The notes beneath the pieces were generated by a model, which was given only the letters and a program-made list of their open reading frames with translations, was not told where the DNA came from and made no database searches. The position numbers and the translations under genes were made by a program. From NCBI GenBank assembly GCA_025558075.1, contig JAHLKF010000023.1, positions 1 through 64,000 on the forward strand: DNA of 64,000 nt, written 5' to 3'. Source of the stretch: Gaertneriomyces semiglobifer. Taxonomy: Eukaryota > Chytridiomycota > Chytridiomycetes > Spizellomycetales > Spizellomycetaceae. Position 1 is the first letter of the stretch; each line of letters opens with the position of its first letter. Of the stretch, positions 11,534 through 21,562 are shown piece by piece.

Positions 11534-13591
11534 ATGCTCGCTGCGCAGAATGGGATGAACTACTATGACCGTGAGGAATTCGATTTGCTAATACCAGGCA
11601 ATATCACGCTGCTGCGCAATGATCACATCCCTGGTAATTCACTCGGCTTGCAGGTATATACCCATCATATCGTCGGCGGCGAACTCCTATCTTCCAAGTC
11701 TCGACGAAGGTTATATCTTAAAAAGCTGCTTTTCGGCATGGCCCTCACTATTGTGGACATCCAGAAATACCTTCTCCAGATCCAGCCGTCTCCCTGCGAA
11801 TTCACTCTGCAAAAATGGGTTGAGTATCTGATTTGCACCCAGAAGGCCATTGATAGGCTTGGTTTCTTAACCAGAACTGTGGATGATCGATATTCCCAGT
11901 TTTATAAGGCCGTAACGCATTTGAACGCGGCTCAAACTTGTCAGGCATTCAAGGACTCTTTGTCTCGCGAGGAGTACCTAGATTGGCGAATGGCTGTAAT
12001 AACTTTGGAGAAGGTATGGAAACTGATTCGCTTCAGAAACAATGCTCGCGCTGACTTGGCTTTCCAGGATCTCACTTTGCCAAATTTCAAGCTTGTCTAC
12101 GCCAATGTGGAGCGATCTGAGACCCTCATCAAGGCGGCGTTCGAAGGCGTGGACACGGCAATAGATGGAGGGTTCCTCCGAGAAGGTGCGCGATCTCTGA
12201 AGAGAGCAGAAAGTCCCAGCCCAAGCACCCCACCCAGAAAAAGGATTCATGCGGTCGTACTCCCTCATAGAGTGAATGACCCGCCTGCGGACGGAGCTCC
12301 TACTCCTTCGCCGACGAGAGGCCATAGCGTCTGGGAATTCGCGGGCCCCATGCCTCCGATCATCAAGGAGCTTGCCGAAAGACGCGATGCCGTACTGACC
12401 GAGTACGATCAACTTGCGCGGACGTATAAGGACCCGATGTCGTGTGAGGAACTCAGGAACACCACTTTCGAAAAATTGAAGAGCATTTCCAACATGTTCC
12501 TGTTTCATCGGATCTTCCATTTCCGGGAACTTCGCTTGAAAGATGAAAACGAACTTTTCGTACGAGACTTGGTCACACAGAGACATACCGAGGCAAAGTA
12601 CAATGAAATTGCCGCGCCAGCAAGTATGCTTTTGGCAGCCCTTCGCAAGCTCGACGCTGAGAAATTGCTCCAGCTCGGAATTGTCGCGAGAGAATTTGGA
12701 ACCAATGGAGTGCTCCAGAAGGTATCCGAATGGAGTGCAAGCACGGCGCCGTCACCACCAGAGTTCAATCTGTTCGACGACGAACATACATCAGACGAGG
12801 CACTCCCGCACTCAGAAAAGTACGTACCGGGCGCAACGGATTTCTCCCACGAGGACGTCGTCTACATAGTCGACCTGCTCCGCACGTGTCACGAGGCAGT
12901 TGATGACCGTTTGTCTGCACTGGCATCCACTGAAAGGCAGGGTGACGTTGTTTGCATGAGCCGATTGTTCAGGGTGTACTATCGGGTGTTCGACCGTCAT
13001 TTTGGAGAGGCGGTATCACGAGCATCTCGCTACCGTCGTCGACAGTCGATTGAAGGCTCCGCGGTGGCCGAAGGCTATCACGTAGATTGGCTTTTTTGCC
13101 GCAGAGATGCGTCCGAGGATAAGTCGTGGGGATCTGAACGCGGCCTCTGCGAGAGGGTTGGTGCCAAGGCAGAAAACGTCTTTAAAGGCAACGCCATTAC
13201 CTTAAAAATTGCTAAAACGCTGCGCGATCAGCGGGAAGCGCTCATGCGCAACATCGCATCAGCGGGAAACGAAAGTTTTCATGAAGACACACTACAGGCA
13301 AGCCGCAAACTGGCCATGGTGGGGTTTACCACGAGCGCTTGGCTGGTAAACCCCGTTATGCTGCTATATGTTGGAGCAGGTTTCTACGCCTGCTGGGAGA
13401 TGGATGCGGTGGAATGCCCTGTTGACATGGATCGAGTGAACCACCTGGTGCAAGCTGCAGAACTGATGTTGAAGCTTAAGGTATCATTGACGCTTGTTGT
13501 TTTTATTGTTAACTGTTTTTATTGTTAAGCATCCGATGCATCCGTTCGTCCTCGCACGGGCCTTATCGATCACGCTCGGACCAACAAACTG
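11534..13591 (+). CDS. Large unknown protein with central S/P-KR linker
   Basis: An almost uninterrupted coding exon from the first in-frame ATG (11534) to 13480, then a 48-nt intron (13481-13528; GTATCA...TTAAG) and a short last exon. Joined in phase it reads HPMHPFVLAR and stops at 13589-13591; a lysine-rich frame nearby (to about 13747) is an alternative end. Regions: an alpha-helical N-terminal part (about residues 1-200); a low-complexity linker with SPSPSTPPRKRIH that looks like a nuclear localisation signal; a C-terminal part with HVDWLF, then E/K-rich residues and KTLRDQREALM. The D, then E/K, then K...R order recalls the restriction-endonuclease-like tails of fungal Crinkler-type proteins and of the 56300-58546 gene, but no clean D...(D/E)xK motif is present. 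Function unknown. Nearby genes are also effector-like. Confidence 0.6.
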
Positions 13592-14131
13592 AACAACCCA
13601 CGTCGGTACCTGGCCGGGCAATACGATCACACAGCACCGAAGAGGGCGGAAAAGAAGCCCGAGAAGAAGGCGGGAGGCCGGCAGAAGGGGTCCTCTCGCA
13701 AGACCAATGGCAGCCCAACGCCTGGCCCACGGTCGCGCAACACCTAACCACTATTTGACGATTAACAACATTCAGCACAACTCACGACAATGAGTTCGCC
13801 GACGATTATTTGTGCATATCGTATACGGGCAAGGATCCAGGACTTCTTTTCCACATGCGTTTGTTTTCAATCCAACCTGTTCTGGCCTTTCCAATTCACG
13901 ATCACAGTCCTTCAATTAATTTCTGGGCCTTCATCTCACTGAAAGACATTGTGAATATGACATTGCCGTTTTCGTTGTGAGGGATAAATATAAATTACCA
14001 GTGGCGTAGTCATACTGACCGTCATGTGATAGTGTGGCACAGTTCTAATTACTGAAATCCACATATAAAAGGGTGGTGGAACCCCGATTCCCCCTTCCTC
14101 GCGTCGCGCGTCCAGCATCAAAGGCATGATT

Positions 14132-14249
14132 GAAAACTGATCCTGACGGAAGCGCTGTGATCGGGCTTGGGACGGTTCACTCTCGGGAGTGCATGCATCT
14201 GCTTCCTTGGGGTGGATTTGACGGCCAAACGTCTTGGTCCGTCGTCCTG
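14132..14249. repeat. 118-bp direct repeat, copy 1
   Basis: Begins gaaaactgatcctgacgg and ends at cgtcctg. The second copy is at 14289-14406, 157 bp downstream; they differ at only a few bases. Minus-strand translation of each gives the same basic, proline-containing peptide, but I found no gene to hold it. Confidence 0.85.
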
Positions 14250-14288
14250 GGTTGAGGTGTGTCTTTGATGTACAGTCGTTCCATCCTC

Positions 14289-14406
14289 GAAAACTGATCC
14301 TGACGGAAGCGCTGTGATCGGGCTTGGGACGGTTCACCTCCGGGAGTGCATGCATCTGCTTCCTTGGGGTGGATTTGACGGCCAAACGTCTTGGTCCGTC
14401 GTCCTG
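14289..14406. repeat. 118-bp direct repeat, copy 2
   Basis: Near-identical partner of 14132-14249, separated by about 39 bp of unique sequence. Confidence 0.85.
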
Positions 14407-14526
14407 TGTTGAGAGGTGAGAATATCATCATATTGAAATGACAAGCGGACGGCGACAATTTGAGGATTTTACCCAAAGCAGAAAACCTATTAAAGATATA
14501 CCTATTGCGCAGTCAGTTAATGACAA

Positions 14527-14643
14527 GGCTCATGCACACAGAGAGGATTGACTGGAAACGTTAGGCCAGGGTACTCGAACGCTGACAGGCTCATGCCCAC
14601 TGAGAGGATTGACTGGAAACGTTGGGCCAGTGTACTCGAACGC
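14527..14643. repeat. ~58-bp tandem duplication
   Basis: Two adjacent copies of a segment beginning ggctcatgc(a/c)cac and running through gaggattgactggaaacgtt to cgaacgct. The second copy contains the ATG (14593) proposed for the kinase-like gene, so duplication may have shaped its 5' end. Confidence 0.75.
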
Positions 14644-15686
14644 TATCTGCAGTATACCTGGACCAGGGAGCGGTTGGAAGATGATACTGATGCCATCAGG
14701 GTCGCTGGGCCTTTCAAGACCGCTGACAGTCAGCCTAGCGTTAACCGATGTCTCGATTACTTCCTGAGCTTGGCGTTGAGGTCGCCTAACCTGGCGTCAC
14801 TCAGTGCATCAACGCGCAGCAATACCTACTACATCCCCCAACATTTCACTTCGTGGCGCTCGCGGCCGTCGCCGTGGAAGAGGTGCTGGAGGCGGCTGGA
14901 GTGCTCAACGTCGTGGCCGAAGAGGCCGAGGAGGACCACGAAGAGGAGGGGGTGGTCGGGGGTCATTAGGGGTTGCAGGCGGTGGAATTACCAAGAGACC
15001 GTTTGGTGAGCATAAAGCTGATCAGCTCTCTGCCAAGAATAGGAGGGCGTTCGACAAAACGGCCTCTATTCTTCAGAATGGGTCGTTGGTGGAGTTTACG
15101 GAGAATGATATGTTACCCAGATTGAGGCCTCCGTTGGGTGAGTCCAGGTGGAGCACAGTCACCGCAGTCGCCATTTTTCCGCAGGCGCCAGCCGAGATAG
15201 CTTTGAAAATGGTGGATGTAAACAAGGTCGAGCATGATGTTCTCGAGGAACTTTTCAATGAGCTGGATGCGTACGAATATTTGGAAGAGTTACAAGGTTG
15301 GTTATGACCATTAGTATCTGTCGATTAGAAAATGTTCACTAACTGCAAATTATTGTTTAGGCTCGGTTATTCCCGGGCTTCGAGCATATGGCTGCATGAC
15401 GGGCGGGGCATTTCTAGTGCTGGGGACAGAGCTGCTCAGTCAAGTGGCGCATTTGGGCGCCGCTCATAAGGACAAGTTTAGTAAAGTACGGGAAGCATAC
15501 TCTCGCTTGCATGCCGCTGGCATTGTTCACGGAGATGTCGCACCCAGAAACATTTTGGTTACGACCGAACCTGAACGGCCAGTCGTTTTGGTCGACTTCG
15601 GTCGTGCCCGAGAAGCCACCATGATGGATGTAGAGCGAGAACAGCGAATCGTAGAGGACGTCCTACAGCGGCTGGGCGACCACTAA
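14593..15686 (+). CDS. Protein-kinase-like protein (Crinkler-associated type)
   Basis: The kinase fold is clear downstream of about 15010: a lysine strand (IALKMVD), a catalytic loop HGDVAPRN (HGD in place of HRD, with the metal-binding Asn), and VDFGRA, ending at TAA 15684-15686. A 64-nt intron (15297-15360) joins LQ|GSVIPG in phase. Before the kinase part is an RGG/GR-rich basic stretch (about 14840-15000). The 5' structure is unresolved: the RGG frame has no ATG, and the upstream frame beginning MPTERIDW at 14593 must be joined by an intron I could not place. The domain lacks an activation loop and C-lobe of normal length after DFG, as is common in compact fungal kinase-like domains found with Crinkler proteins. 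Likely substrate unknown. The start is inference. Confidence 0.6.
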
Positions 15687-16576
15687 GAAGCATGAGGCTG
15701 ATAGTAGTGGGCTGTAATGTGCAATGATATTGGATGAGTTGCACATCATCCCACCAGTATCAGTCTGATGCTTCTATGTAGGTGTGTAGGTGTATGCAAG
15801 GTTTCAACAGGAGATGGAGATTTGAGAATGAGCCTTGCCCAGCTACTAGTACTGATCTGCTTGCCAGCGTTGGAGCTGGCGTTCGGGATCGTCCCCTACC
15901 TCGTCTTGTCCCTTGATCATCAACCAATCCTCATTGACAAGCCCATAATGAGGAATCCACCCATGGGGGTGATGGGCTTCTCGTTCAAATCTAATAGGTA
16001 GCAGCACCGGATATAAGGTAGCACCAGATTTATATCCAGCCTTTCCAACACCATAATCTTGTTGTTCATCTATACTGTGGTGGTAACCGTCCTGCGAGAC
16101 GGATGCCATGCTCCAATGCAAGCAATCCCTTATGTTTCTTCACGGCACACTCAGTCGCGGAGATCAACTTTGCAGCATTCATCAAGCATCCACGGGTTGT
16201 CCCCAGAGATGCCATCTGTACATGTAAGCTTTACGATTACTGAATAGTTTCATGCCACTCATCTTGAACACCTTGAATATCCACCGGATTGAATAGTGAA
16301 GTTTCTGCGCACCCAGCGTCGTCTAATCGGCCAGCGATTGACATGGGTCCCACTGCGTCCCAAGCTTACTTACCGTTCTCAGGACCATAATCTTCTGTCA
16401 GCCCATCCTTCATCAGCATGCTCTTCAATTGTTCTTCCGTTCTGCTTCACAAGATGGTGGAATAAAACAGCTCCTCCTATCCGCCAAAATGTCCGGGCAT
16501 TCGGACAAATGAGAGACGCGGGACTGTTTCTGTGACTGTTGCAATAACGATTCGCAATCCTACAGCACGGTGCAAT
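15687..16576. other. Intergenic between kinase-like and NTPase genes
   Basis: No gene supported. The frame of the next gene is open for 15 codons upstream of the chosen ATG but starts with GTG. Confidence 0.4.
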
Positions 16577-19240
16577 ATGCCATCGCACAGGAGTAACGCA
16601 GAGAAAGAGAACAGGAGGGTTCGTGATCGGAAGTCTCGGTCCCGCGAGCGAAGAAGGAGCCGTTCCCGCGAGCGCAAAAGGAGCCGTTCGCCGAGGTATC
16701 TCCTCCAGGATCGGAATGGGGACCAGGAAACATTTGAGACCAGTTCATCCAGGCGTCATAGGCATGACAGACAGGGTTCCAGTACTGGCAGGCACAAGAC
16801 TGGCCACTCCTCCGATGATAAAACATTTCACCAAATGGTTCAAACCGTGGTGAGGTCCATGAAGACCGAGTCGTTGGCCAGCTTCCGCAGAGAGTTGCAG
16901 AATGCCAAACTGAGAGAGCCAAAGGTGAGACGCGTGCGCTGGGGCCGCGTTTTTGAGCGCATCATCGCAACAACAAGCGACTCGGTGGTGAAAAGGCGGG
17001 CACGGGGAATAGTAGACGAGATCCGAATTGAGGAGGAACAGCGCGACATGCGCGCCTCCATGGCGTACGGTCTCATCCTAGAGATGAAGCAACCAAAGCG
17101 TAATATGTCGAAGATTTTGTCTTCGATTGCCTCGCTGCCACAGGGAACCACGTCGACCCACTTCCGGAATGAGCTGGGGCTACCACTTTTGGGCCGCCGC
17201 AAGGCACTCGTCATGGTGGCCAAATCCATGTACGTCAATTATGCATTTGCAATTGGCCATCCCGTCGAAGAGAAACGGCAATTGACCATGATACATGGCT
17301 CACCGGGAGCGGGGAAATCGTTGTTTCTCAGCCAGTTCCTGCGCGCCTTTTTGTCGGATGCCATTGCAATGGAAATGTTCCTGAGAAACGATCTCAGCAT
17401 CCAAGACGATGATATCCCCCAGCTCTGCTGGGACGCGATTGTGAGAGGAGTCGGAAACTCAATGCCCACAGAGGTGTACCTACGCGTGCGCTTTCTGAAC
17501 TCTCTGTTTGCGAGTTTGATTCGCCGCAAACAGATTTCCGCAAACATTGGCTTGATGAACCATGAGACCCAGGTTCAAAATGCACGTACTGTTGCACAGG
17601 GTGTCATGCAGTCTGCCTTTTTGACAGGGATTGCGGAGAATCTTGAGCAACTTCCTTCCGGCGAAGATGTCCGGATGTCGCTCGACTGCATCTTGCATCG
17701 TAAGCCCAACGAGCTTGACATGCAACAATTTCCAATGCTCCTTGGCTATGGCAAGGACGCCTTCGAGGCCTGGGTGAACTTACAGGGCGAGAAGGTCCAT
17801 TCTCACCCACCACTTTGCGAAGGGGTGGAGATGGACAGAATTACAGTCATCACCTTTGATGAATGCCAAGAGTTAATGGGCAAGGATGATGATCGTGGTG
17901 CACTTTACCATCTGGCAACATATTTTTTGCCATTCCTCCAACCCGGATCCAGTGAAATTCCCCTGGTGCTCTATGCGGCGTCCAATACAATGAACGCGTG
18001 GATGCGGTTCGACTTGACCCACTATGTTCCTGCTCCAACCACCTTGGGACCAGTCAATCTGGCGACATTTGATGATATGCTGTTGCTGGGGACAAACATG
18101 CGGCGTAGTAAGCTCAGTACCCATGACAGCGAATGGGTGGAAAATATGTTTCAGCAACTAGCTGGCATACCCAGGCAGTTAGTTGCCTTGCTAACATTTT
18201 TGCGAAACAATCGGCGCTCACCATTGGCCGATGCAACTGACGAACTGCGAATGTCACTACAGTACATGATAGATTATGCTTGTGCTGCAGTGTCATCATG
18301 GACCATCCAGCAAAGGCAGGCCCTGCTGCTGCAATGCAGCCTTGATGTCGGTTTTACGGGAGTGGAACGACCCATTGACGAAGAACCGTTAACGTACGAT
18401 GACTTGCAAAACGCGGGACTGATTTATCCCATCAATGATGGGTCCATGGGAGCATACAGTGCTCGCCAGGTGCGGTTTATCCCACCGTTTTTAATACCGC
18501 ACATCCTGCCAAAACACCAGATGGTACTTGGCAGCATTGATTTGTCAGCGCTGTCATCAGTAAATGCGAGCAGGATCGCACGGAATGATGGGCGCCACCT
18601 GGAAAAGGCAATAGCCCACAGCCTATACGCCAAATACGCGCTTTGCGCACGTCAACATGATGAGCCACTTCCATGCATCAGTCTCTCTGAGATTTTACCG
18701 GAGGCCGCAGGGTTTGGTGACCATCTGCAGGTACAGTGGACAGGAGTCAGTACGTTGAACAAAAAGTACGACTACACCAAGACCGCTGCCGACCTGCCCC
18801 AGGTTGATGAGTTCAGTGTAATGCTGATGACACCCGGCAATGCCGGGTTTGACATACTCCTTCTGGCACATGAAGTACATGATGGACGCAGACTCAGAAC
18901 CATCAAAATCGGTATCGATGCAAAGGACTGGCGGGTTGAGCGAATATCCGCTGGAACGATTTGGAAATCGGCATCTAAATGCCTAGCGGTTATGGGCCAA
19001 GACCGAGCAGATCATCACATTGACCGCCTTCTGGTGTGGAATGCGTACGCACAGAAAGGGCATACGCCAACAGAGCTAACCTGCAGGCAAAGAGCAACTG
19101 AGTCTCAGGCCGATTTCACCACACGAAAGCAAGAAACAACGCAATGCTACCAAGCCTTAGTCGATGATCGCTTCGTTCTCGCGTGTAATGGGGTTGGATG
19201 CATCTCCCCTCTGTGGCGAGCGATGTCAATGGATCGGTGA
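16577..19240 (+). CDS. Crinkler/RHS-like P-loop NTPase with C-terminal nuclease fold
   Basis: A single exon of 887 residues from the first in-frame ATG. Residues about 1-70 are an RS/ER-rich basic tract (RKSRSRERRRSRSR), a likely nuclear localisation or RNA-associated region. A P-loop ATPase follows: Walker A GSPGAGKS (about residue 240), Walker B ITFDECQEL (about 430) and a sensor-like LYAASNT. The C-terminal part has GFDILLL and then IKIGIDAKDW, matching a PD-(D/E)xK pattern (D...DxK). STAND-like NTPase plus restriction-endonuclease-fold is the architecture described for Crinkler effectors and trypanosome RHS proteins, which act in the nucleus. There is no signal peptide, as is usual for fungal Crinklers. 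Neighbours include a kinase-like gene of the same general class. Nuclease activity and export are inference. Confidence 0.75.
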   Translation: MPSHRSNAEKENRRVRDRKSRSRERRRSRSRERKRSRSPRYLLQDRNGDQETFETSSSRRHRHDRQGSSTGRHKTGHSSDDKTFHQMVQTVVRSMKTESLASFRRELQNAKLREPKVRRVRWGRVFERIIATTSDSVVKRRARGIVDEIRIEEEQRDMRASMAYGLILEMKQPKRNMSKILSSIASLPQGTTSTHFRNELGLPLLGRRKALVMVAKSMYVNYAFAIGHPVEEKRQLTMIHGSPGAGKSLFLSQFLRAFLSDAIAMEMFLRNDLSIQDDDIPQLCWDAIVRGVGNSMPTEVYLRVRFLNSLFASLIRRKQISANIGLMNHETQVQNARTVAQGVMQSAFLTGIAENLEQLPSGEDVRMSLDCILHRKPNELDMQQFPMLLGYGKDAFEAWVNLQGEKVHSHPPLCEGVEMDRITVITFDECQELMGKDDDRGALYHLATYFLPFLQPGSSEIPLVLYAASNTMNAWMRFDLTHYVPAPTTLGPVNLATFDDMLLLGTNMRRSKLSTHDSEWVENMFQQLAGIPRQLVALLTFLRNNRRSPLADATDELRMSLQYMIDYACAAVSSWTIQQRQALLLQCSLDVGFTGVERPIDEEPLTYDDLQNAGLIYPINDGSMGAYSARQVRFIPPFLIPHILPKHQMVLGSIDLSALSSVNASRIARNDGRHLEKAIAHSLYAKYALCARQHDEPLPCISLSEILPEAAGFGDHLQVQWTGVSTLNKKYDYTKTAADLPQVDEFSVMLMTPGNAGFDILLLAHEVHDGRRLRTIKIGIDAKDWRVERISAGTIWKSASKCLAVMGQDRADHHIDRLLVWNAYAQKGHTPTELTCRQRATESQADFTTRKQETTQCYQALVDDRFVLACNGVGCISPLWRAMSMDR

Positions 19241-20056
19241 TAAGGCGTACGACCTCCATCAACCAAGAATACATGAAGGATGATCCACTACAAGTCGAAA
19301 CATTCTAATCAAGTCGCTGGATACCAATGTCAATGGCTTGTAAAGTTTGTTCGTGATGATAGATTGTTTAATTTGATTCCGGTTAAGTTCCAAGAGGCTG
19401 TTTTCCCCATCTTCCATGACGATCCTCATTCTGGTTGACTTGCTCAGATTGTCACTTAAACTCAACCTGAACGGTAGCTGTATATTCACTAGCCCGATTC
19501 CCTTGGTTCTCCACGGCTCTTCGCCTTGTTGTCATCATCACTATCGATATCGGTAGAGCAGCTTTGCCTCCCGTCTCAACTTCAGAGGTGTCTTCTCCAC
19601 AGATCCTTGATCGCGGTGGCAAGTGCATAATATTTGTTGCTCAACTTTGCGACAATGGTCGCTTCAAGGACGCTTCCGTTTCCAGGTCATCAACATCCAC
19701 AGCGAGTCGACCTCATTGATCTCCGTCAACGCTGGGGTATCTAAATAAACCTCACTGCATCCAGCTAACCTTCTGCTGGATAACACTGTCGGAGCTTCGC
19801 AGATTTCTCCGACGACCCTGATGAGCCTGACGAGTTATCGATTGGGAATAACGCGTTATCGATTTGTAATCCTGGGAACCGTAACCTTGGTGATAGATTG
19901 GCGTACGCGTCGTCTTATAAAAGGGAAGTGGGCCCGGCACGCCTTAAACCTCACCACACACACACAGGCATGGATGGAGAGAAACGAGGTGAGCATCCTA
20001 TTACTGCTTACTACCAATGTCGTTCATTATAGTGACCTTCATGCAACTGATAGAAT
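19241..20056. other. Intergenic with an orphan promoter and first-exon-like start
   Basis: A TATA box (cttataaaag) near 19913 is followed by an ATG near 19970 (MDGEKR) and a donor-like GTGAGC directly after it. No matching second exon was found: the 199-bp repeat array begins about 70 bp further on. This may be the 5' end of a gene cut off by the array. Confidence 0.4.
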
Positions 20057-20990
20057 GCGGGTAAGACCTGGCCTTAGCGGGTGGGGGCCGCGCGCTTCGC
20101 CTTAGCGGGAGGTTATAGGCTCTAGCACCGGAATCACTCGAGAACAACTGCAAATTTACTTGGAGGGAAGAGGTGATTAATAATCATCAAGGTAACTTGT
20201 TGTACGCTTGGGTGTCCTATTTCACCTTGATATTCACATATTTTGACTACAGCTTGCGGGTAAGACCTGGCCTTAGCGGGTGGGGGCTGCGCGCTTCGCC
20301 TTAGCGGGAGGTTATAGGCTCTAGCACCGGAATCACTCGAGAACAACTGCAAATTTACTTGGAGGGAAGAGGTGATTAATAATCATCAAGGTAACTTGTT
20401 GTACGCTTGGGTGTCCTATTTCACCTTGATATTCACATATTTTGACTACAGCTTGCGGGTAAGACCTGGCCTTAGCGGGTGGGGGCTGCGCGCTTCGCCT
20501 TAGCGGGAGGTTATAGGCTCTAGCACCGGAATCACTCGAGAACAACTGCAAATTTACTTGGAGGGAAGAGGTGATTAATAATCATCAAGGTAACTTGTTG
20601 TACGCTTGGGTGTCCTATTTCACCTTGATATTCACATATTTTGACTACAGCTTGCGGGTAAGACCTGGCCTTAGCGGGTGGGGGCTGCGCGCTTCGCCTT
20701 AGCGGGAGGTTATAGGCTCTAGCACCGGAATCACTCGAGAACAACTGCAAATTTACTTGGAGGGAAGAGGTGATTAAGAATCATTAAGGTACCTTGTTGC
20801 ACGCTTGGGTGTCCTATTTCACCTTGATATTCACATATTTTGACTACACCTTGCGGGTAAGACCTGGCCTTAACGGGTGGGGGCTTCGCCTTAGCGGGAG
20901 GTTATAGGCTCTAGCACCGGAATCACTCGACAACAACTGCAAATGTACTTGGAGGGAAGAGGTGATTAATAATCATTAAGGTACCTTGGG
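20057..20990. repeat. Five-copy 199-bp tandem repeat
   Basis: Copies start at 20057, 20256, 20455, 20654 and 20853 with gcgggtaagacctggcc. The first four are near-identical; the fourth carries several changes at its end and the fifth has an internal deletion and decays by 20990. Each unit holds ccttagcggg motifs twice (a short internal repeat) and an AT-rich segment (gattaataatcatcaagg). Minus-strand frames of 72 codons repeat exactly with the unit and are not taken as genes. Confidence 0.95.
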
Positions 20991-21221
20991 GGCTCTAGCT
21001 CTAGCACCAAAATATATACTTCCGGGAATTAATAAGCGAAAAATCATGTACACAATCAATGTTCTGAACTTATCTCACAGCTTGGCCTTCAATTTCTTTT
21101 CCTTGAACAGATCCTCGTAGCGCTTGAGCATGCTACGTGGAGACGAACAGAGTGGATGGATTGGCAAACATGTTGGATTATAATCAAACATGAGCCATTT
21201 TTCTGATGTGGAGTATTGCAG

Positions 21222-21562
21222 GACACTTCCAAGAGCGCTGCCCCCAAGCTGGCCCGTGTCATCAAGGTCCTCGGCCGGACTGGCTCCCGGTAGGTGTTAT
21301 TTTTGTGTAGCCATGTCGTGTGGTAGCAAAATCAACAAAATCGTAAATACAGTGGTGGAGTGACCTAGTCCGAGTTGAGTTCATGGACATGGGCGACTCC
21401 AGCCGTTCCATTATCCGTAACGTGAAGGGTCCGGTCCGTGAGAACGGTACGTTGGTGGAGTTGACTTGATCGGCCAAACATTTCCGGGGACTCACAAGCT
21501 TTATTCTGATAGATATCGTTACCCTCCTCGAGTCTGAACGTGAGGCCCGTCGTGTCCGCTAA
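21222..21562 (+). pseudogene. RPS28: RPS28 (eS28) copy with intact introns but a frameshift
   Basis: Three exons encode ribosomal protein eS28: 21222-21289 (DTSKSAAPKLARVIKVLGRT), 21353-21446 (GGVT, then [20 protein letters not shown]) and 21513-21562 (DIVTLLESEREARRVR, stop). Splice sites are standard and phases fit at both introns. Exon 21353-21446 carries a one-base deletion: where the family has T-Q-V-R-V the DNA reads ACC TAG TCC, so an in-frame TAG (21366-21368) stops translation, while a +1 shift restores VRVEF. The usual MDD loop reads MDMGD. The expected start exon (ATG joined to GACACT) could not be found, although an intron-acceptor-like cag precedes the first exon. Either a recent pseudogene with introns kept (so DNA-level duplication) or an assembly error in the real gene. 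Confidence 0.75.

Noticed and set aside
20134..20750. Three identical 72-codon minus-strand frames
   Set aside because: They recur exactly with the 199-bp tandem unit and have no promoter or homologue; repeat by-products.
21041..21140. Minus-strand C-terminus-like reading (MLKRYEDLFKEKKLKAKL) upstream of the RPS28 copy
   Set aside because: No upstream exon could be found on the minus strand and the stretch is too short to assign.
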